In this document: positions 11,630-24,389 of the stretch, piece after piece
Numbering within the stretch: the first letter of the stretch is position 1
How the letters are laid out: each line of letters begins with the position of its first letter
Assembly (NCBI GenBank): GCA_036426205.1
Contig: CM071568.1
Span: forward strand, 218,905,216 to 218,969,215
Length of the DNA: 64,000 nucleotides
Direction of reading: 5' to 3'
DNA from: Ascaphus truei
Lineage: Eukaryota > Chordata > Amphibia > Anura > Ascaphidae
The notes under the pieces: generated by a model
The model's database searches: none
What the model was told of the DNA's origin: nothing
The model's input: the letters and a program-made list of their open reading frames with translations, nothing else
Position numbers and translations under genes: made by a program

Positions 11630-11700
11630 CTTCTAATGGTGTTTGTAACTTTGTCAGAATAGATTCCTTCTGGTACTGGTGCATACATAGCCTCCACTAT
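11630..11700 (-). CDS. NEK10: NEK10-like kinase exon, C-lobe
   Basis: This 71-base exon on the reverse strand lies between a tttttag acceptor and a gtaatg donor. It encodes IVEAMYAPVPEGIYSDKVTN and then TIR plus two bases of an Arg codon. The segment corresponds to the C-lobe between subdomains X and XI of NEK kinases. It starts in phase 0, matching the end of exon 15205-15334, and ends in phase 2, matching the single G at the start of exon 11137-11347 (AG|G, Arg). An unrelated open frame of 73 codons overlaps it and is a shadow. Confidence 0.9.
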
Positions 11701-11820
11701 CTAAAAAACATAAGTTGCAGAATAAGTGAAAAAAAGCATGTCTGATTAACTATATAATACAACATTGGAAGGGACATTCAAACTAATAGTGAACTTAGAA
11801 TGACACATGTCTTTATCTGG

Positions 11821-13635
11821 GATAAAGCTTTCATTAAATAGTCATGTATCCTAGATTTACCCAGTGCACAGTTCTGTTGACATAAAAAAGACAAAACAAA
11901 GCCCCACTGCTTTATATTATGTCTTGTAGAGCTGCTCTACGTGAGAGTCACATTTAATGAAAAACAATGTGGTTAAAGGTGTGACCTCAGTGGTACACTT
12001 TAATTGAAAAAAATGTGAGTTAAAGTAAAATGTAAAAGTGAAATAAAGTTCTAATCCAAGTGCAATACAAGTGATATTACTTAAATTATTAGTCGTGTTA
12101 AATAAGAATCTAAAAAAATTAATGTTGGTAATCAGAAGAAATGCTTAAAGTTCACTCAGGATTGCTGCCTAAATAACCTTAATGGACTTTCATAGGTCCT
12201 TCTGAAAATTCTTCTTCAAGGTGTGCAGTAGTGCGCAGCTCAATAGAGAAAAAAAAAGAGTAAAACATGCAATTAGATTAAAAAAACAAATACCAGAGAT
12301 GGTAATCAATACACTCACAAATTGTCTAAGACTTTCAAGAAGTAGTGATTGGCAACCTTCCGGGCGTGACATCACACGCGAAAAAGCAGCAAGCGTGGTG
12401 CCAGCTGAGCATCAGCGTCCTTCCAGATCCCCCTCGTACTTGGATTCATTTTATGCAATTTTATTTTGGATGCATTTGTGAGTGCATGTAATTATGTGGT
12501 CACTTATCATACATTGTGATATAGATGACACTATATTTGTTTATTTCTTTTTCACTCCTATGAATTTAGTATGCTGATAATAAGACTCTGGATTCCTATC
12601 TCTGTGAATCATCCAACAATTATCAAACAAGAATATCCTCATAAGTGTCTAGAAGTCTTTGAAAATCTATGAGGGTATCGATTACCATCCCTAGTATATT
12701 TTATCTAAATTAGGATTATTGCCCTATTTAGCTCTTTTTTCTCTCTTGGCTTGTGCGCCCTAACACCGGGAAGAAGAGTCAAATTTAATATGTGCTCCCA
12801 CCACCAAAAGTTAACTTATCTTTACAAATAATCAATTTGAAAGTCATAAGGACAAAAATAGCTTCATTCCATACAAAGCACAAGCGTAGCTCACGCAAAA
12901 GCCATTTAGATCAACAGTAACTGCACATGCAAAAGTGCATGCCACGTTTAGTGAAACTAGTCAATAGATTTTTGCTATGTCAATATATCATTTTTTGTGG
13001 TGCTATACAAATAATGGTTTGTTACCTACTGTAGTGAGAAGTATAAATATTTTTATATCTTGCAGAATATTTGCTTTCCTACTATACAATATTCAAACAA
13101 TAATAAATAAATGTACAATTCAAATCTTAATGTAATAAATAATAGGGGTCGAAGGATTTTTTAATATGTTGTTCATATGCTTGCAAGAGTTAAGAAGGGT
13201 TTTCTCAACATGCATAACAGGATGTATCAATTTATAAATCGTCATAAAGTGCCCTGAGAAATTACCTGCTTCATATGTAATTCACTTGACAATTTTCTTA
13301 TATTTGATGCAGAGACAAGCAATTTGTTTTTCTATTTTAAATGTATTGAGGCACTAAGTACAGAAGGCAAAGAAAGAAATAAGTGCTGTAGAAATGGGTG
13401 TATTATTGCCTACAATCTGTATTCTGACATTAGTAAGTCAGAATCTCTCTATCGCTACACACATTTCTTCACTGATAACTTTGAAAATAATTACCTATGA
13501 CACTGAACACCATAATCAGTGATTATTTTGTTTAAAATACAATAATGCATCTGAGGTAAACTTTATAAATTGGATGAACAACAAAGCTAAATAACAAAGT
13601 GTATTCATTTGTGCCATATTGTATAGTAAAATACA
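11821..13635. other. No gene recognised downstream of the 15.2 kb exon
   Basis: This is part of the intron between NEK10 exons 11630-11700 and 15205-15334. It is AT-rich, with no clear element. The open frames at 12190-12481 lack recognisable domains. Confidence 0.4.
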
Positions 13636-13638
13636 GCC

Positions 13639-14015
13639 TGCTAAGTATATATATATCTCAAAAAAAAAGAAAAGCGCCCACTCCATAGTGTAAAACCGCA
13701 AATACAATTTATTAAAGGCTAAAGATAAAATAGATACTCACAAGGATAGAGTGTATAATCCGATTTGTGAGAATAATCTCATAGTCACCAGCCGGATAAA
13801 TAAATCGGGTACAAGTGGGGCTAGGTATGCTCTCAAGGATCACCAGCAGAGGTAAACTCCAAAGAATCATTCCAGGTGTTTTGTGAATACCTCCGGTGCT
13901 GTAATCACGTGCCTCCTAATACTCCTTTGCTTCTTTGGTGGCATGATGACGTGTGCTACGCCCCTACGCTTTTCAGCACATAAACCACTACTTCGTCAGG
14001 AATTCCCTGATTGAT
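13639..14015 (-). mobile_element. Solo PLE-like pLTR with hammerhead-like motif
   Basis: It starts near an A-rich stretch followed by gcgcccactcc and an aatacaatttattaaagg, a layout shared with other PLE pLTRs in this window. On the reverse strand, 13960-13999 reads ctgacga, a weak stem II, then gaaaagcgtagg, which is a hammerhead core with one change in the stem III region. No endonuclease frame is attached. Confidence 0.5.
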
Positions 14016-14269
14016 CTCTGACCGTTACATTTTCTTGGCTATACTGTACCTACCCAGTTACTTTTTCATTTTTTGCACCACATGTACACCTATTAACAGT
14101 AATTTTTGCACCCATTTACGTTTTCACTTTTAGTATGTTTATATAACATCAGATATCCACTTTTTTATATCAGTTTCACAAGTGTCTATATTGACATACA
14201 TTACTCACTTGTAATGGGTCTGATTGTGCCACCTGTGCTGAAGCTGGGATATCCTGAAAACTTGACTTT

Positions 14270-14300
14270 TGGGGGCAGTGGGGGGGGGGGGGGGGGGGAG
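14270..14300. repeat. G-run of about 20 bases
   Basis: A nearly pure run of G at about 14279-14299, a homopolymer whose length may be unreliable in the assembly. Confidence 0.9.
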
Positions 14301-14349
14301 AGATTGATGACTGGAGTTGAGCTCACCTGATATATAACTTATTACATTA

Positions 14350-14470
14350 TATGCAGGGCCGCCGACAGGGGGGACAGAAGGGACAGGTGTCCCGGGCCTG
14401 GTGACTGAGGGGGCCCGGCCGGCGCTGCAAGTCCACTCGTGGCCGGGCCCCTTGCTCTTCCTCAACATTG
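14350..14470. repeat. Probable dispersed GC-rich repeat (gggccgccgacagg)
   Basis: This is a short GC-rich island with gggccgccgacaggggggac. I recall a similar sequence as common in amphibian DNA, but I cannot confirm the family. No coding evidence. Confidence 0.3.
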
Positions 14471-14544
14471 AGTGCACGTGTTTGCATTAGTCAATATATA
14501 TCTGTGAAGTGTTCTACCTAAGTGCGGTTAGGCGCGGTTCATAT

Positions 14545-14557
14545 AATATTTATATAT

Positions 14558-14588
<31 letters not shown>

Positions 14589-14616
14589 ACTATACATATA
14601 TATATATATATATATT
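14545..14616. repeat. (TA)n microsatellite
   Basis: Interrupted alternating TA tract. Confidence 0.95.
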
Positions 14617-15204
14617 CCTTTGTTGCAGGTGATGGTTAACAAAAGGAAATAAAAAAAAAGACATACATGATTTCCTCTTTTTTCATCTCACATTATGCAT
14701 TGGTCAAAATAACTTATGACCTTGGTAGTTTTAAAACGATTCCAGTGGCAATCACTCCCCGATGTAACCCACGCATTGCTCTCAAAATGTCTCAAACAGC
14801 AAACAAAAGTTGCAGAAGACTGCACTAAGAGATTAACTATAAATTGGGTTCACAATGGACATTACAGCTACAACTATTTTGTGGATGATGCCCAAAGATT
14901 GGGCTTAGCATTTAGAGAAACAGAAAATATAAAGATAAGAAAGTCCCAATAGTCTTTGGTATCAGCGAGTGTCTTTGTTTCTATTAGTTATATGTTTCTA
15001 AATTCTGAATTTTGAAACCTTGGTATCCTTTCTGATAAGAAATACTATTCTCTAACACTAATATGCAGCTGTATGTTTGGTTCACCTTTTGCTTACTAGA
15101 AAGGCTAGAAGATAGCTGGGGAGCGTGTGACAGCAATTCTTGATTTTCATTCATAAACTGCATTGAATATTTATCACATATAATAACAGTGACAACCTGC
15201 GTAC

Positions 15205-15334
15205 TTTGGTAGCTAAGGACAGCATGTTGGAACAATGGAATGGTGGATTTAGAGTTGCCATTTGATAGAGAATACATCCTGCAGCCCAAACATCAGCCTT
15301 TTCCCCATATGGTTCACTTTTAACAACTTCGGGG
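15205..15334 (-). CDS. NEK10: NEK10-like kinase exon, APE-equivalent and helix F
   Basis: This 130-base exon on the reverse strand has a ctttatag acceptor and a gtacgc donor. It supplies the third base of a Cys codon, then 43 codons beginning PEVVKSEPYGEKADVWAAGC and continuing ILYQMATLNPPF. PEVV takes the place of the kinase APE motif. DVWAAGC is the subdomain IX helix with its invariant Asp, and the sequence fits the substrate-binding lobe of a NEK kinase. It ends in phase 0 after ATK, and the next exon starts IVEAMY, giving a continuous reading frame. The intron upstream, to 42167, is about 26.8 kb; the downstream intron is about 3.5 kb. No stop codon or frameshift lies inside the exon, so the gene looks functional here. 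Confidence 0.92.
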
Positions 15335-16084
15335 CTATAAAGAAAAGAAAATATTTTTTTTTATTTCTCAGTTTAATAAATCATCCATCACCATCACATT
15401 AACAAAAAATTTTTTGTTATTGCTTGAATTTTAAGTTTTGATTAACATATTTTACACCAGTGCAAAAATGTTCCTGGCAATAAAGAAACAAAAACTTTAA
15501 ATAAATATCTTCATTCATGATATTTAGGAAGGACAGTTGTGTTACAATATCACCATGAAATACATTGTGCAATACCTCACAAGATGTCTATTTAACACTA
15601 ACCAGACATCTGCAACAGAAACTATGCTGTAATTAAATGTACTGTATTTCCATAAAATAGCTTTTATACTGTAAAATGGGATCTTAATTTAAGTTGTGTA
15701 ATCACAGTTATAAACTAAAATTATTCTTATAGATGTGCAATAGTTAATTGCTCAACCGTGCACCATTTTTGAATGTTTGCCATAATTTCCTTAGTTTTAC
15801 AAAATGTCACCCTAATTTCCCAAATTGTCAGGAAAATGTCAGTATATAAAGGGCCAACTGGCCTTCCTCGTTGACTTTTAATGCTTGACAAAATTAAAAA
15901 ATGAACCAAGCTGATTTATGTAATCAAAACGAAAAGCCAAATTTTGCTTTGTTAGCGAACTTTGGCAAAAATGTCACACACCTCTAGCAGTCATATGTTC
16001 TCCTTACAAACACTGATTTACATTTTAAATTTACGCATCCAACTTTTCTTAGACAAAGATTCAAAATATAAAAATAAAAAAATA

Positions 16085-16790
16085 AAATTTTGGAGAGAGT
16101 GTGGCAAGGAACACGTATATTTGGTGATGGTGCCCTAAGGTAACCCATATTTGAGAGGGGGGTTTAGATTTTTTAACCATATGTTCTGAAGGGTGGTCTC
16201 TAGAGACCCCTAGGTGGAATTTCTTGGTAAACCTATCCCTTGTTTTAAAAACTGTAAGATCAGATTAATCACACACATTCTCCTGGCAACTAGATGTGTC
16301 ATAGCCAGGAACTGGAAAAATTGTTCCCCCCGCCGCACCCTCTCTTTTAATAGTTACGAATAAGATTTGGAAAGTAATGCTTATTGAAAGATGCTTGCCT
16401 ACCTGAGTGATAGCATCAGAAAATTCCCCAAAATGTGGTCCCCTAGGTTGCTACAGTATACTCCAGGTGAGTGTGCGGCCTCGCTCCATTAACACCACTA
16501 TTACGGTATGATGGCCTAGGATCAATACGGAGATAAGTAGTACAGTCCCCTCTCTCGCTACTCCCTTTTCAACCATAGGTTCCCTTCTCCTCCCCCTCCC
16601 ATTCTTTTGTCTACTCCTGTGTCTTTTGGGGTCCCTCTTTTGATTTTCATTTAATTGTCTATGCTAAAAAGTGTTATATTTGTCTCTTCTTTCATACTTA
16701 AAAATACTAAGCTCAACATATCTGGATGCTACTTTTTATTCCTGTATAGCTGCCAATAAAATATGTGATATTAAAAATAAATCTATTTTA
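16085..16790 (+). pseudogene. L1-clade LINE ORF2 C-terminus and 3' UTR relic
   Basis: The plus strand encodes, with frameshifts and stops, the extreme C-terminal part of an L1-type ORF2. Recognisable pieces are LGKPIP, then LITHILLATRCVIARNWKNC, then LAYLSDSIRKFPKMWSP. The ATRCxIAxxW block is also found in the other L1 copy here (reverse strand, 46188-46607). A pyrimidine-rich 3' UTR follows, ending near 16780 in ataaaatatgtgatattaaa. This is a 5'-truncated dead LINE copy, antisense to NEK10 in its intron. Confidence 0.7.
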
Positions 16791-16799
16791 TAAGTGCTA

Positions 16800-18078
16800 C
16801 TAATTTGTATATATGTAGGTCCTGATTTACCAAACTGTGCTAAGCAGTGACACCACATGGCCCATTTAGAGTGCATGGTTCATAGAGCAAATATAATAAA
16901 CATGGCCTTATTCTGAACAGTAGAACATTTTGCATTTTACAAATTCTCATTTAGAAGAAACATCTGAAGGCTTTTTTGAAGTACAGTAAAACTAAATTTT
17001 ACATCAACTTGTCATTGAAATTTCATCTGATACTCTCACTTCATATCTTTCTTGGCCCACCACTTGACTTACAAATTGCTAATGAATATGATGAACATTA
17101 AGGGAGAGGCCAAGTTAGGGAGTACTTGTATTAAAGTCTGTTCTACCAGTTTGTAAATTACACTGTTAAATCTTCTTCATGAGGAATGCAAGAGGTTCCA
17201 ATAAATGTACAAATAAATCTGTAAGTTTAAAGAAGCCTCTGGCAACCCTGTGTAAGTTCGAAATGATTTATTAAATATGTCACGTAGCAATGCCATCACT
17301 TAAAATACATTTAAGAAATAATTGTAATCTTATAAAGTGTTGTCAATTGCTTTTTCCAACACGCCAAGTTATAATTCAGAGACTCTTTTAAAAATGTGTG
17401 TTAGGAGTCCACCATATATTTCAGGGGAAACCTATAAGTGACAAAGGTTAAGGAACACAAACTTATGGATCTCGCATACCCTATTCCTTTTTGCTTTATT
17501 ATTAAGTCCCACATTGTGAAAAATAACTTATATAAATCTTCCATAGGAGATATCAGTATAATTTAGAATACTAAGCCTAAACATGGTATAGAACATTTAT
17601 TTATGTGGAATACAACAAATTATAATATGACTTTTGATTTAATGATAAATCATGAGGTAAGTGTGTTATGAATAGGAGACCCACAACTGTACATTTCCAA
17701 ACTTTTGTTATTTGGCATTCATCGAAAATATTACCCTAATCTAGTTTAATAATTTTTATATTTTTTATTTTTAGAAATAGACGCATATTATCCTCACGTG
17801 CATAATTTCACAATATAACAAAAATTATTCAAATGTTCAAATCCTTTTGAACATAGTTACAAAGGTGTAATCCAAATAATGAATATTTATGTAAGTGCAA
17901 ATTATGTGTTGTTGTGTGATCTGTTGGTCTGTGAATTATCATGTGTGGCCAAGAAAGTCTCTGCATGTGTGTGAGTGATCAACAGAAAACTTGGGGTTGT
18001 GCTGAACTTACCGGTGCTGTGTTAAAAATCAATATATTCTAATCAGTATTAATTCAACAGATGTTGTAAAAACAAAAT
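16800..18078. other. No gene recognised; AT-rich intronic DNA
   Basis: Apart from a possible fragment of the palindromic repeat family at about 16815-16900, nothing is recognised on either strand. Confidence 0.4.
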
Positions 18079-18080
18079 CT

Positions 18081-20504
18081 AAGGGGCCTATTCTAGTAGC
18101 TTCAATAACCAACTCATTGAGGCTTTTGAGCAGCTATCGCAAAATGTTGCTACAGTAGGTAGCTATTCAGAAAGCTTTGATGAGTTGGTTAAATCGTGCA
18201 GGGAAGGCATTGTATTGCGATTTCTGGCTCCTGGTCAAACAAATTGTGTGGGAGCTGTTGAGAAGCATTTTTAATAAAATCACGCTATTCTAGTAGCCTT
18301 GATAATCTCATCAGGGCTCTGGAATTGCAATTTTATCAAACATTTTTCGGATGTGCGACCAGGACTTAGAAGAAAACGGGTGGGTTGCGGGAGAAGTTAA
18401 CCCCTTCATTACCTTACCGGTTAATGCCGGTAATGCCATTCATTGCCAGTGTGGTTACCTATGCCCTCAATGGGAGCAAAGATAACCCCACTGGGAATGA
18501 ATGGGCCCCCCTCTACACCCAACAACCATAGAATTACAGTACAAAAATGGGCAAAATTATTATTATCCAGATCTGGATTATAGTACATTTGCCCATTCAA
18601 AATAAAACACTATCCAGCCAGCATAAAGTAAATAAAACATCTACTTACCACTGCCAAGATGAAGGTCATCCTTATCATCGATCTCCACATCCATTGGCAG
18701 GAAAACAACAATAATCCCATGCATACTTCCTGTTATCATCGCGAGCACGCCGGGCTGCTGCTTTTGCTATTCCGGATACTATACAGTCCCCGCCGGTCAT
18801 GTGACCACCCACCGTGTCGGAGCTTTCACGGGAGGGTTGGCGGTTGGACGGATCACACGAGGATCGCTTGGAAACGGCATCACAAACTCCTCTCAAATGT
18901 GAGTCTTTTTATCTCAACTTTGCTAGTGCTCATAGGTGAGCCAGTTGCTGGAAAAGACTGTTGATACTTACATATTTGGAGTTAGCTGTGACTTTTCCTG
19001 AAGAACTGTATTAAGCTATATGCAGCAGTCATTGCTATACTTTTGAGCGCCTGGTGGGTTAACCCCTTGTTCACCAGTTTGCATACACCTAACCACTAGA
19101 ACAATAAAAGAAATCTAACCCCTAACCAGCAGAACAATTAAATAAATTAGACGCCTAAACAATCCTAAAATGTAATAAAAACAAGCCCTACAAATACATA
19201 ACAATTAACTCTAAACAATAAACAGAAACAGAAAACATAACAATTAATTCAAAACAACCATTTGTTAAAAAATGCATTGCCTGTCACTGTATTTATTTAT
19301 ACCCTGGGCATTCATAAATACTTTAGCAGTCAATGGGAAAGAAAAAAAACATAAAAATTAAAAAATACAATAAAAAAACCTGAAATGTTTTTCTTACCTT
19401 TAGAAGTTTTCACCCTCCGAATCCTGGCATATCTGGAAGCTCTGAATTGGCGACGCCATCCTCAGTGATGCTCCGCATCAGGTAAAAAAAATCTTCTCTC
19501 TTTAATCTTCATCTGTTCTTCAAGCTTGAATCTTCTTTCCTTGTAATCCATTGAAATCTTTCAACCGATGTTGTTTCGTAGACTTCTTAAGCTAAAATGA
19601 GATGGAACAGGCCTTATATAAGGCCTGTGACGTTACATTTTAGGGTCAGATGGTACAGCTCCATTCCAATTAGATGCTGTACCATGTGAGGTTTTTTTTT
19701 AAGGATCTGACGCCATCTCCATTAAAACCACATGGCTGCCATCAAATGGTACTAAAGCCAATCGGATTGGGTACAATCGAATTGGTTCCAGTACCATGTG
19801 ACATGTTCCATTTAAAAATAAAAAAAAAGGCTGCCAGCACATGGTACAGGAATCAATGGGATTGTGAGAGTACCACGTGGTATATCTCAGAATCCCATTG
19901 GCTCCTGTACTATGTGACGGCAAAATTGTTTTAAAGGATGTGACATCATCCCTTAAAGTGATGTCACATCCTTAAAAAATGGATTGTCCCCAATCTGATT
20001 GTATTTTTTAATTTTTATGTTTTTGCTTGCCCATTGACTGCTAATGTATTTATCTATGCCCCTTTAGGGAGGAGGTGAGTATAAGGGTTGTTGTGTTTTC
20101 TAATGTTTCTTGGGGGTAGAGGGATTGGGTGAAGGGGGAAGTTGCCCCAAGGGTGTGTGGTTAGGCCTACTGGGTGGGTAGCGGGAGTGGTTAACCCCAT
20201 CATTACCATAGCAGTTCCCACCGCTATTGTAGTAAAGGGGTTAACCACTCCCGCAACCTTCCCGGCAGGCCTTCCCACCCACCCTGGAGCAACTGCCCCA
20301 ATAAATAGGCTATTCAAGTTTAACCCCTTCATTGCCTTAGTGACCATCCGTACGGTTTTGACATTTTCCTGCCGCATGGTTTGAGAGGGGTTTACATTCT
20401 TTCTGAATACCGTTATAACTCAAATGACAAACCGTTCAGTGGGAACATGCTAAACCTTGCGATGTAGCAGCAAATTCATCAAATCTACTAGAATTGACCC
20501 CTAA
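18081..20504. mobile_element. 2.4-kb TIR element, GGGGCCTATTCTAGTAG family
   Basis: The left end aaggggcctattctagtagc faces the right end tctactagaattgacccctta-like sequence (20480-20504) as an inverted repeat. It contains the family signature ttaaccccttcattacctta with a nearby inverse (20210-20340). It also holds many catgtg/cacatg tandem words at 19680-19930. No transposase was recognised, so it is non-autonomous. It shares design and internal motifs with the elements at 29742-32855 and 35804-36834. Confidence 0.65.
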
Positions 20505-20509
20505 GAGTA

Positions 20510-21550
20510 ATTATATTATTTATAAAAGGATACCACAAGGAGTTATATAAAAGTCCAGTCCACACAGGTACAGAATGTCATTGAGGTCATCAATATTGCC
20601 GCCAATTTTTAATTTACCACTTCTCCTTAGACAAAAACCTCAAAGAAAACAAAAAAGCACAAATATGGCATACAACCGTCCCTCTTTTAATCTTAAGTGA
20701 GGTTTACAACAAGAACGTAACTTGGGTGAAGGTGCTACAATGTTGCTTAACTTCTCATCAAGGTGAATGCCATAAGGGAAAGCCATGCAATAAGTTATAA
20801 TAGTAATTCATCATTTTAACAAAATATATACATTCATAAAATATATTTATTTGCATGCCAAATACAGAAATGTATATTTTGATTGTACTATTGGATGTGT
20901 TGGTCATTCTTTACAGTGCATCTACAATATACTGCTGAAGTACTTCCAGACTGTACATGCAATATTCTTAGATGTTTTTGTTTTTGTAGATTTAAGTGTG
21001 GTGAACATATTGGTACAACTGAACCCAGTAATAACACGGTGCTTGGGGTCCACATAATGCGACCGCATTATAACAGGAATCATGAAAAAAGGCCACCGCG
21101 ATCACGGGTTCCGTGTCTGCCTGAGGGGGGAGTGTGACTGTGTCTGTGACTGTTTTTGTGTGACTGTGTGTATCCATTTCTCTCACGGCGAGAAAGCAGG
21201 GGTCAAGCCGGTAGCAGCAGCTGCACCGGCACGATCAAGAGATATAGGAGATCTTTAGCTTCTACTCCTTGTAGTCGTGCCACTATTTGCCAGGATTTTT
21301 TTTTTTTTTTTAAGATATTTTACCCGTCACCAGTATGGACATGGACACTGACATACAAAGGGTAATGGCTTTTAGTGATTAATACTGTACTACGATATGG
21401 TACCAGTCACAGTCACACACACAGATACATCCAGGAGGAGATATCGAAGAGACAGAAACAAGATTCTGGAGGGACAGGGAGAGATCTGGAATGGACAGAT
21501 AGATTTGTATCATTATCATAAATATTGTAATTGAAATCAAATGAATAGAT
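20510..21550. other. No gene recognised
   Basis: A T-run at about 21297-21312 may mark an old retroelement tail. The open frames at 20851-21365 show no recognisable domain. Confidence 0.35.
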
Positions 21551-21609
21551 TTTTTATAGTAGTCATACAGGTGGAAGAGCAGAGTTAAGTGGGGTTAACA
21601 CCCTTTAGA

Positions 21610-21835
21610 GTACATTAATCCATAACAAAGCTTGATAAATCTGGAGGTACTAAAGAGTTGTATTATGTAGATTGGAAAGTGTGGAGCAAGAGTGGATGAT
21701 TGACTGTGTCAAATGCCATGGAGAGATCTAGTAGAATGAGTGCCTCTGGGAATTTGCTGTTAAAAAGTCATTGGCTACTTTCTCTAGGGCAGTCTCAGAG
21801 GACCCGATTATCTGATTGTAAATGATCAATATGAC
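21610..21835 (-). pseudogene. L2-clade LINE reverse transcriptase fragment
   Basis: On the reverse strand, one frame gives TALEKVANDFLTANSQ, and after a frameshift the next gives LILLDLSMAFDTVNHPLLLH. The LDLSxAFDTVNH block is the first catalytic-Asp motif of L2/CR1-type reverse transcriptases. This is a short, broken relic. Similar L2 pieces lie at 34445-35655, 52905-53200 and 60240-60480, all on the reverse strand. Confidence 0.75.
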
Positions 21836-22790
21836 AGTTGCCTGAAAGGGATAATGCACCAAGCTGTATAAGTGGCAGAATACCTGTACCCCAGTAAATT
21901 AAAGTTATTTATGCCATTATGAGAAACTTCCCGGGGGGACTGCCATTGATCTCCGGAGCTGGTACTCCGCCTTTCCCCGCTGACCAAATGCTATTCACTC
22001 CTCTCGGCATCCTCTGGCTGCTTTGAACTCCGATGTCAAGCAGACTTACCGGCGCCTATGGGTTGGCTCGGGCAGCCTGTTTGGACATCGGTTCCAAATG
22101 TTAAAAGCACATTACATTATTAAAGTATATTTTACTACACTTCTGAGTATTGGGGAACAGGCGAAAGAAAAGGAAAAATGTTGTAGTTTTATTTCTATCT
22201 GCCTTATTCCCCAAACAGTTTTCTTTGGACTCAGTCTGGACTCTCGGAGTCCCCCCTCAACCTTATATATGGTTGGGGCACCCACAACCCCTATACTAGT
22301 TGTGGGTCACCTTGGCACTAGCTGGGGTGCCCTCCTTAACCTAGGGATTCCCTCAGCCACAGGAATACGCTTATTCCTATGCCTCATTCTCCTTTCTGGG
22401 CTCTGCTGAAGCAGGGTACCCTTGCGTGAGTCTCACTTGCATTTTCAAGGGGCGGTATTGCTGGGACAATGTGCCTACATGTATCCGAGAATCAGGCATG
22501 ATTCCCAGGTACATTTATAGGGGAACAAACAACTCCAGACCCCAACCTCCTAGGCACATTCTGTCAACCGTTCCTTCGCATAACCCCCCTTGAAACTCAT
22601 ACCCTAGCAATTCCTGCTTGATTGCCTGCCCGGAAAGGAAAAAACACAAAAAAATATTCTTAAATATATACAATACATTGAAATTGTACAAAGTTACTGG
22701 GCCCAAGAGATAACTCTCTTGGACCTTTATACACAAATCAGGGGTAACCAAAACAGGCTTGACCTTTATTAGAGAGCCTGGTTACCCCCT
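21835..22790 (-). mobile_element. Probable 3' end / LTR region of the Gypsy relic
   Basis: This interval follows the integrase C-terminus of the Gypsy relic in its transcriptional direction. At 22752-22775 the reverse strand has a taataaaggtcaagcc motif, which also occurs beside the second Gypsy relic (62368-62385). It may mark the polypurine tract/LTR boundary. Exact LTR ends were not identified; the plus-strand 128-codon open frame at 22023-22409 has no known domain. Confidence 0.35.
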
Positions 22791-22794
22791 CCCA

Positions 22795-23620
22795 TCACAC
22801 ATATCTTTCCTGATTGTTTTGGGCTGATATAATATTCTCCTTAGCAAAATGGCCGACCAAATCTAGGCGTTTCCTAAGGTCCAACACATATTGAAGGGTA
22901 ATCTTAGAAGGGGACCTCTGTTCCTCCCAGGACTCTTTTAGGAGGTTTAGGATACCCCGCGGTTGACGGCCATACAGGAGTTCAAATGGAGAGAATCCTG
23001 TGGAGCCCTGGGGAACTTCCTGCACAGCAAACAGCAGAAAGGGGAGAAGTTAATCTCAAGCTCCTTTTCAGAGTCTACAAACTTTTTTAACATACTTTTT
23101 AGAGTCCGATTAAACCTTTCCACCAATCCATCAGTCTGTGGATGGTAGACCGAACTGATTTGACCCCTAGTAACTTTAAAACATGCTGCATCAGGTTAGC
23201 CATAATATGTGTCTTTTGGTCTGTCAACCAAACCTGAGGAAGTACGACCCATGAGAACAGCTCCAACAGTTTGTTGAGTACCTGCTCAGCAGTTCCTGTC
23301 CTCAGCGGGAATGCCTCAGGATACCTTGTTGCATAGTTGCATCACCAGAATAAACATGTGTCCATTGGCAAAGGGCTCTAGAGGTGCTACCAAGTCTACT
23401 GCAATTCTTTCAAAGGGAACTAAGACCTAGAGAAGATGAACCCAGGGGGCTGGTTTTTGACCCTTCTGGATGGTTAGCTGGCATTCAGAACATGCCGCAC
23501 CTAATTTAGCAATATCATTATGCATCCCTGGACAATAGAATTTGGACAAAATATGGTTCAGGGTTTTGTCTTTACCACGGTGACCACCCCAAAGGACAGT
23601 ATGGGCTAGGGTGAAGACAG
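22795..23620 (-). pseudogene. Ty3/Gypsy integrase relic
   Basis: Read on the reverse strand with several frameshifts, this is an LTR-retrotransposon integrase. The N-terminal zinc-binding motif is visible near 23600-23470: a His, then GGHRGKDKTLNHILSKF, then AACSECQLT (H2C2). The catalytic core follows, with VDLVAPLEPFANGHMF around 23400-23340. The C-terminal part is the clean frame 22795-23025, beginning MQEVPQGSTGFSPFELLYGR. Stops and frameshifts show it is inactive. It belongs with the gag/protease relic at 24962-26100 on the same strand. Confidence 0.8.
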
Positions 23621-23630
23621 TTTTAACAAA

Positions 23631-24389
23631 CAGGAGTTTTGTTATTTTATGTAGTTTTCATTAAAGACCTTTTTAACCTTCAATTCTGGTGAGTTCCCCA
23701 ACTTCTTTTCATAGCAAGCGGTAGTCCACTCGATCATTTTTTGTTTCTGTTGATGCCTGGATAGGAGAACACCACCGATTTTACCATTGTTGTGGCAGGA
23801 ATGGATTAGTGGTGACTCCTTGTGAGTGTGCGGCTCTACACCACTTCATTTGGAAGGAGACGGGGGTAAGGTGAAGCTTCTCAGGGGGTCACACAGCCTG
23901 GTGGGAATCCAACCTCTCTGTAAGTACCCCGCTTCTTATACCTTGCTTAACCCCTTGGTTTTTCTCCCCTGTCCCTGCATCTATACTTATATGTACTGGA
24001 CATTGCTATTATCAATTTAAATGACTGTTATTTGATTTCACTTACCTTTTTGCTTCTGGAGTTGATATTCGTTTTTTTGCTCTATGACTATTTACTACCA
24101 TCTCTGGTCAACATCTGGGGTGTTATTACATTAAGAAAGGATTACATTCTGCCTAAGTTGGAACTCACTAGCAGTGTCTTTAAAGATCTTGCTACAGTCT
24201 TAAAGACACAGTTTTACTTTCTCATTTTTGCTTGATAGTCATATCTTTTTGACAACACTCCTCCCAAAAAGGAGGAGTTTTGTAATTTTATGTAGTTTTC
24301 ATCAAAGACTTTTTTAACCTTAAATTCTGGTGAGTTCTCCAACTTCTTTTCATAGCAAGCGGTAGTCCACTCGATCATTTTTTGTTTCA
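23631..24389. repeat. Direct duplication of about 120 bp inside the Gypsy relic
   Basis: The sequence aggagttttgttattttatg (from 23631) to ttttttgtttc (about 23751) recurs at 24271-24389 with a few changes. The two copies flank a 519-bp non-Gypsy segment (23752-24270). Reverse-strand translation of the repeat contains EWTTACYEKKLENSPEFKV. The layout suggests insertion with duplication, or unequal exchange, within the pol region. Confidence 0.7.

Noticed and set aside
22023..22409. 128-codon plus-strand open frame
   Set aside because: Lies in the probable LTR/3' region of the reverse-strand Gypsy relic; hydrophobic but with no identifiable family.
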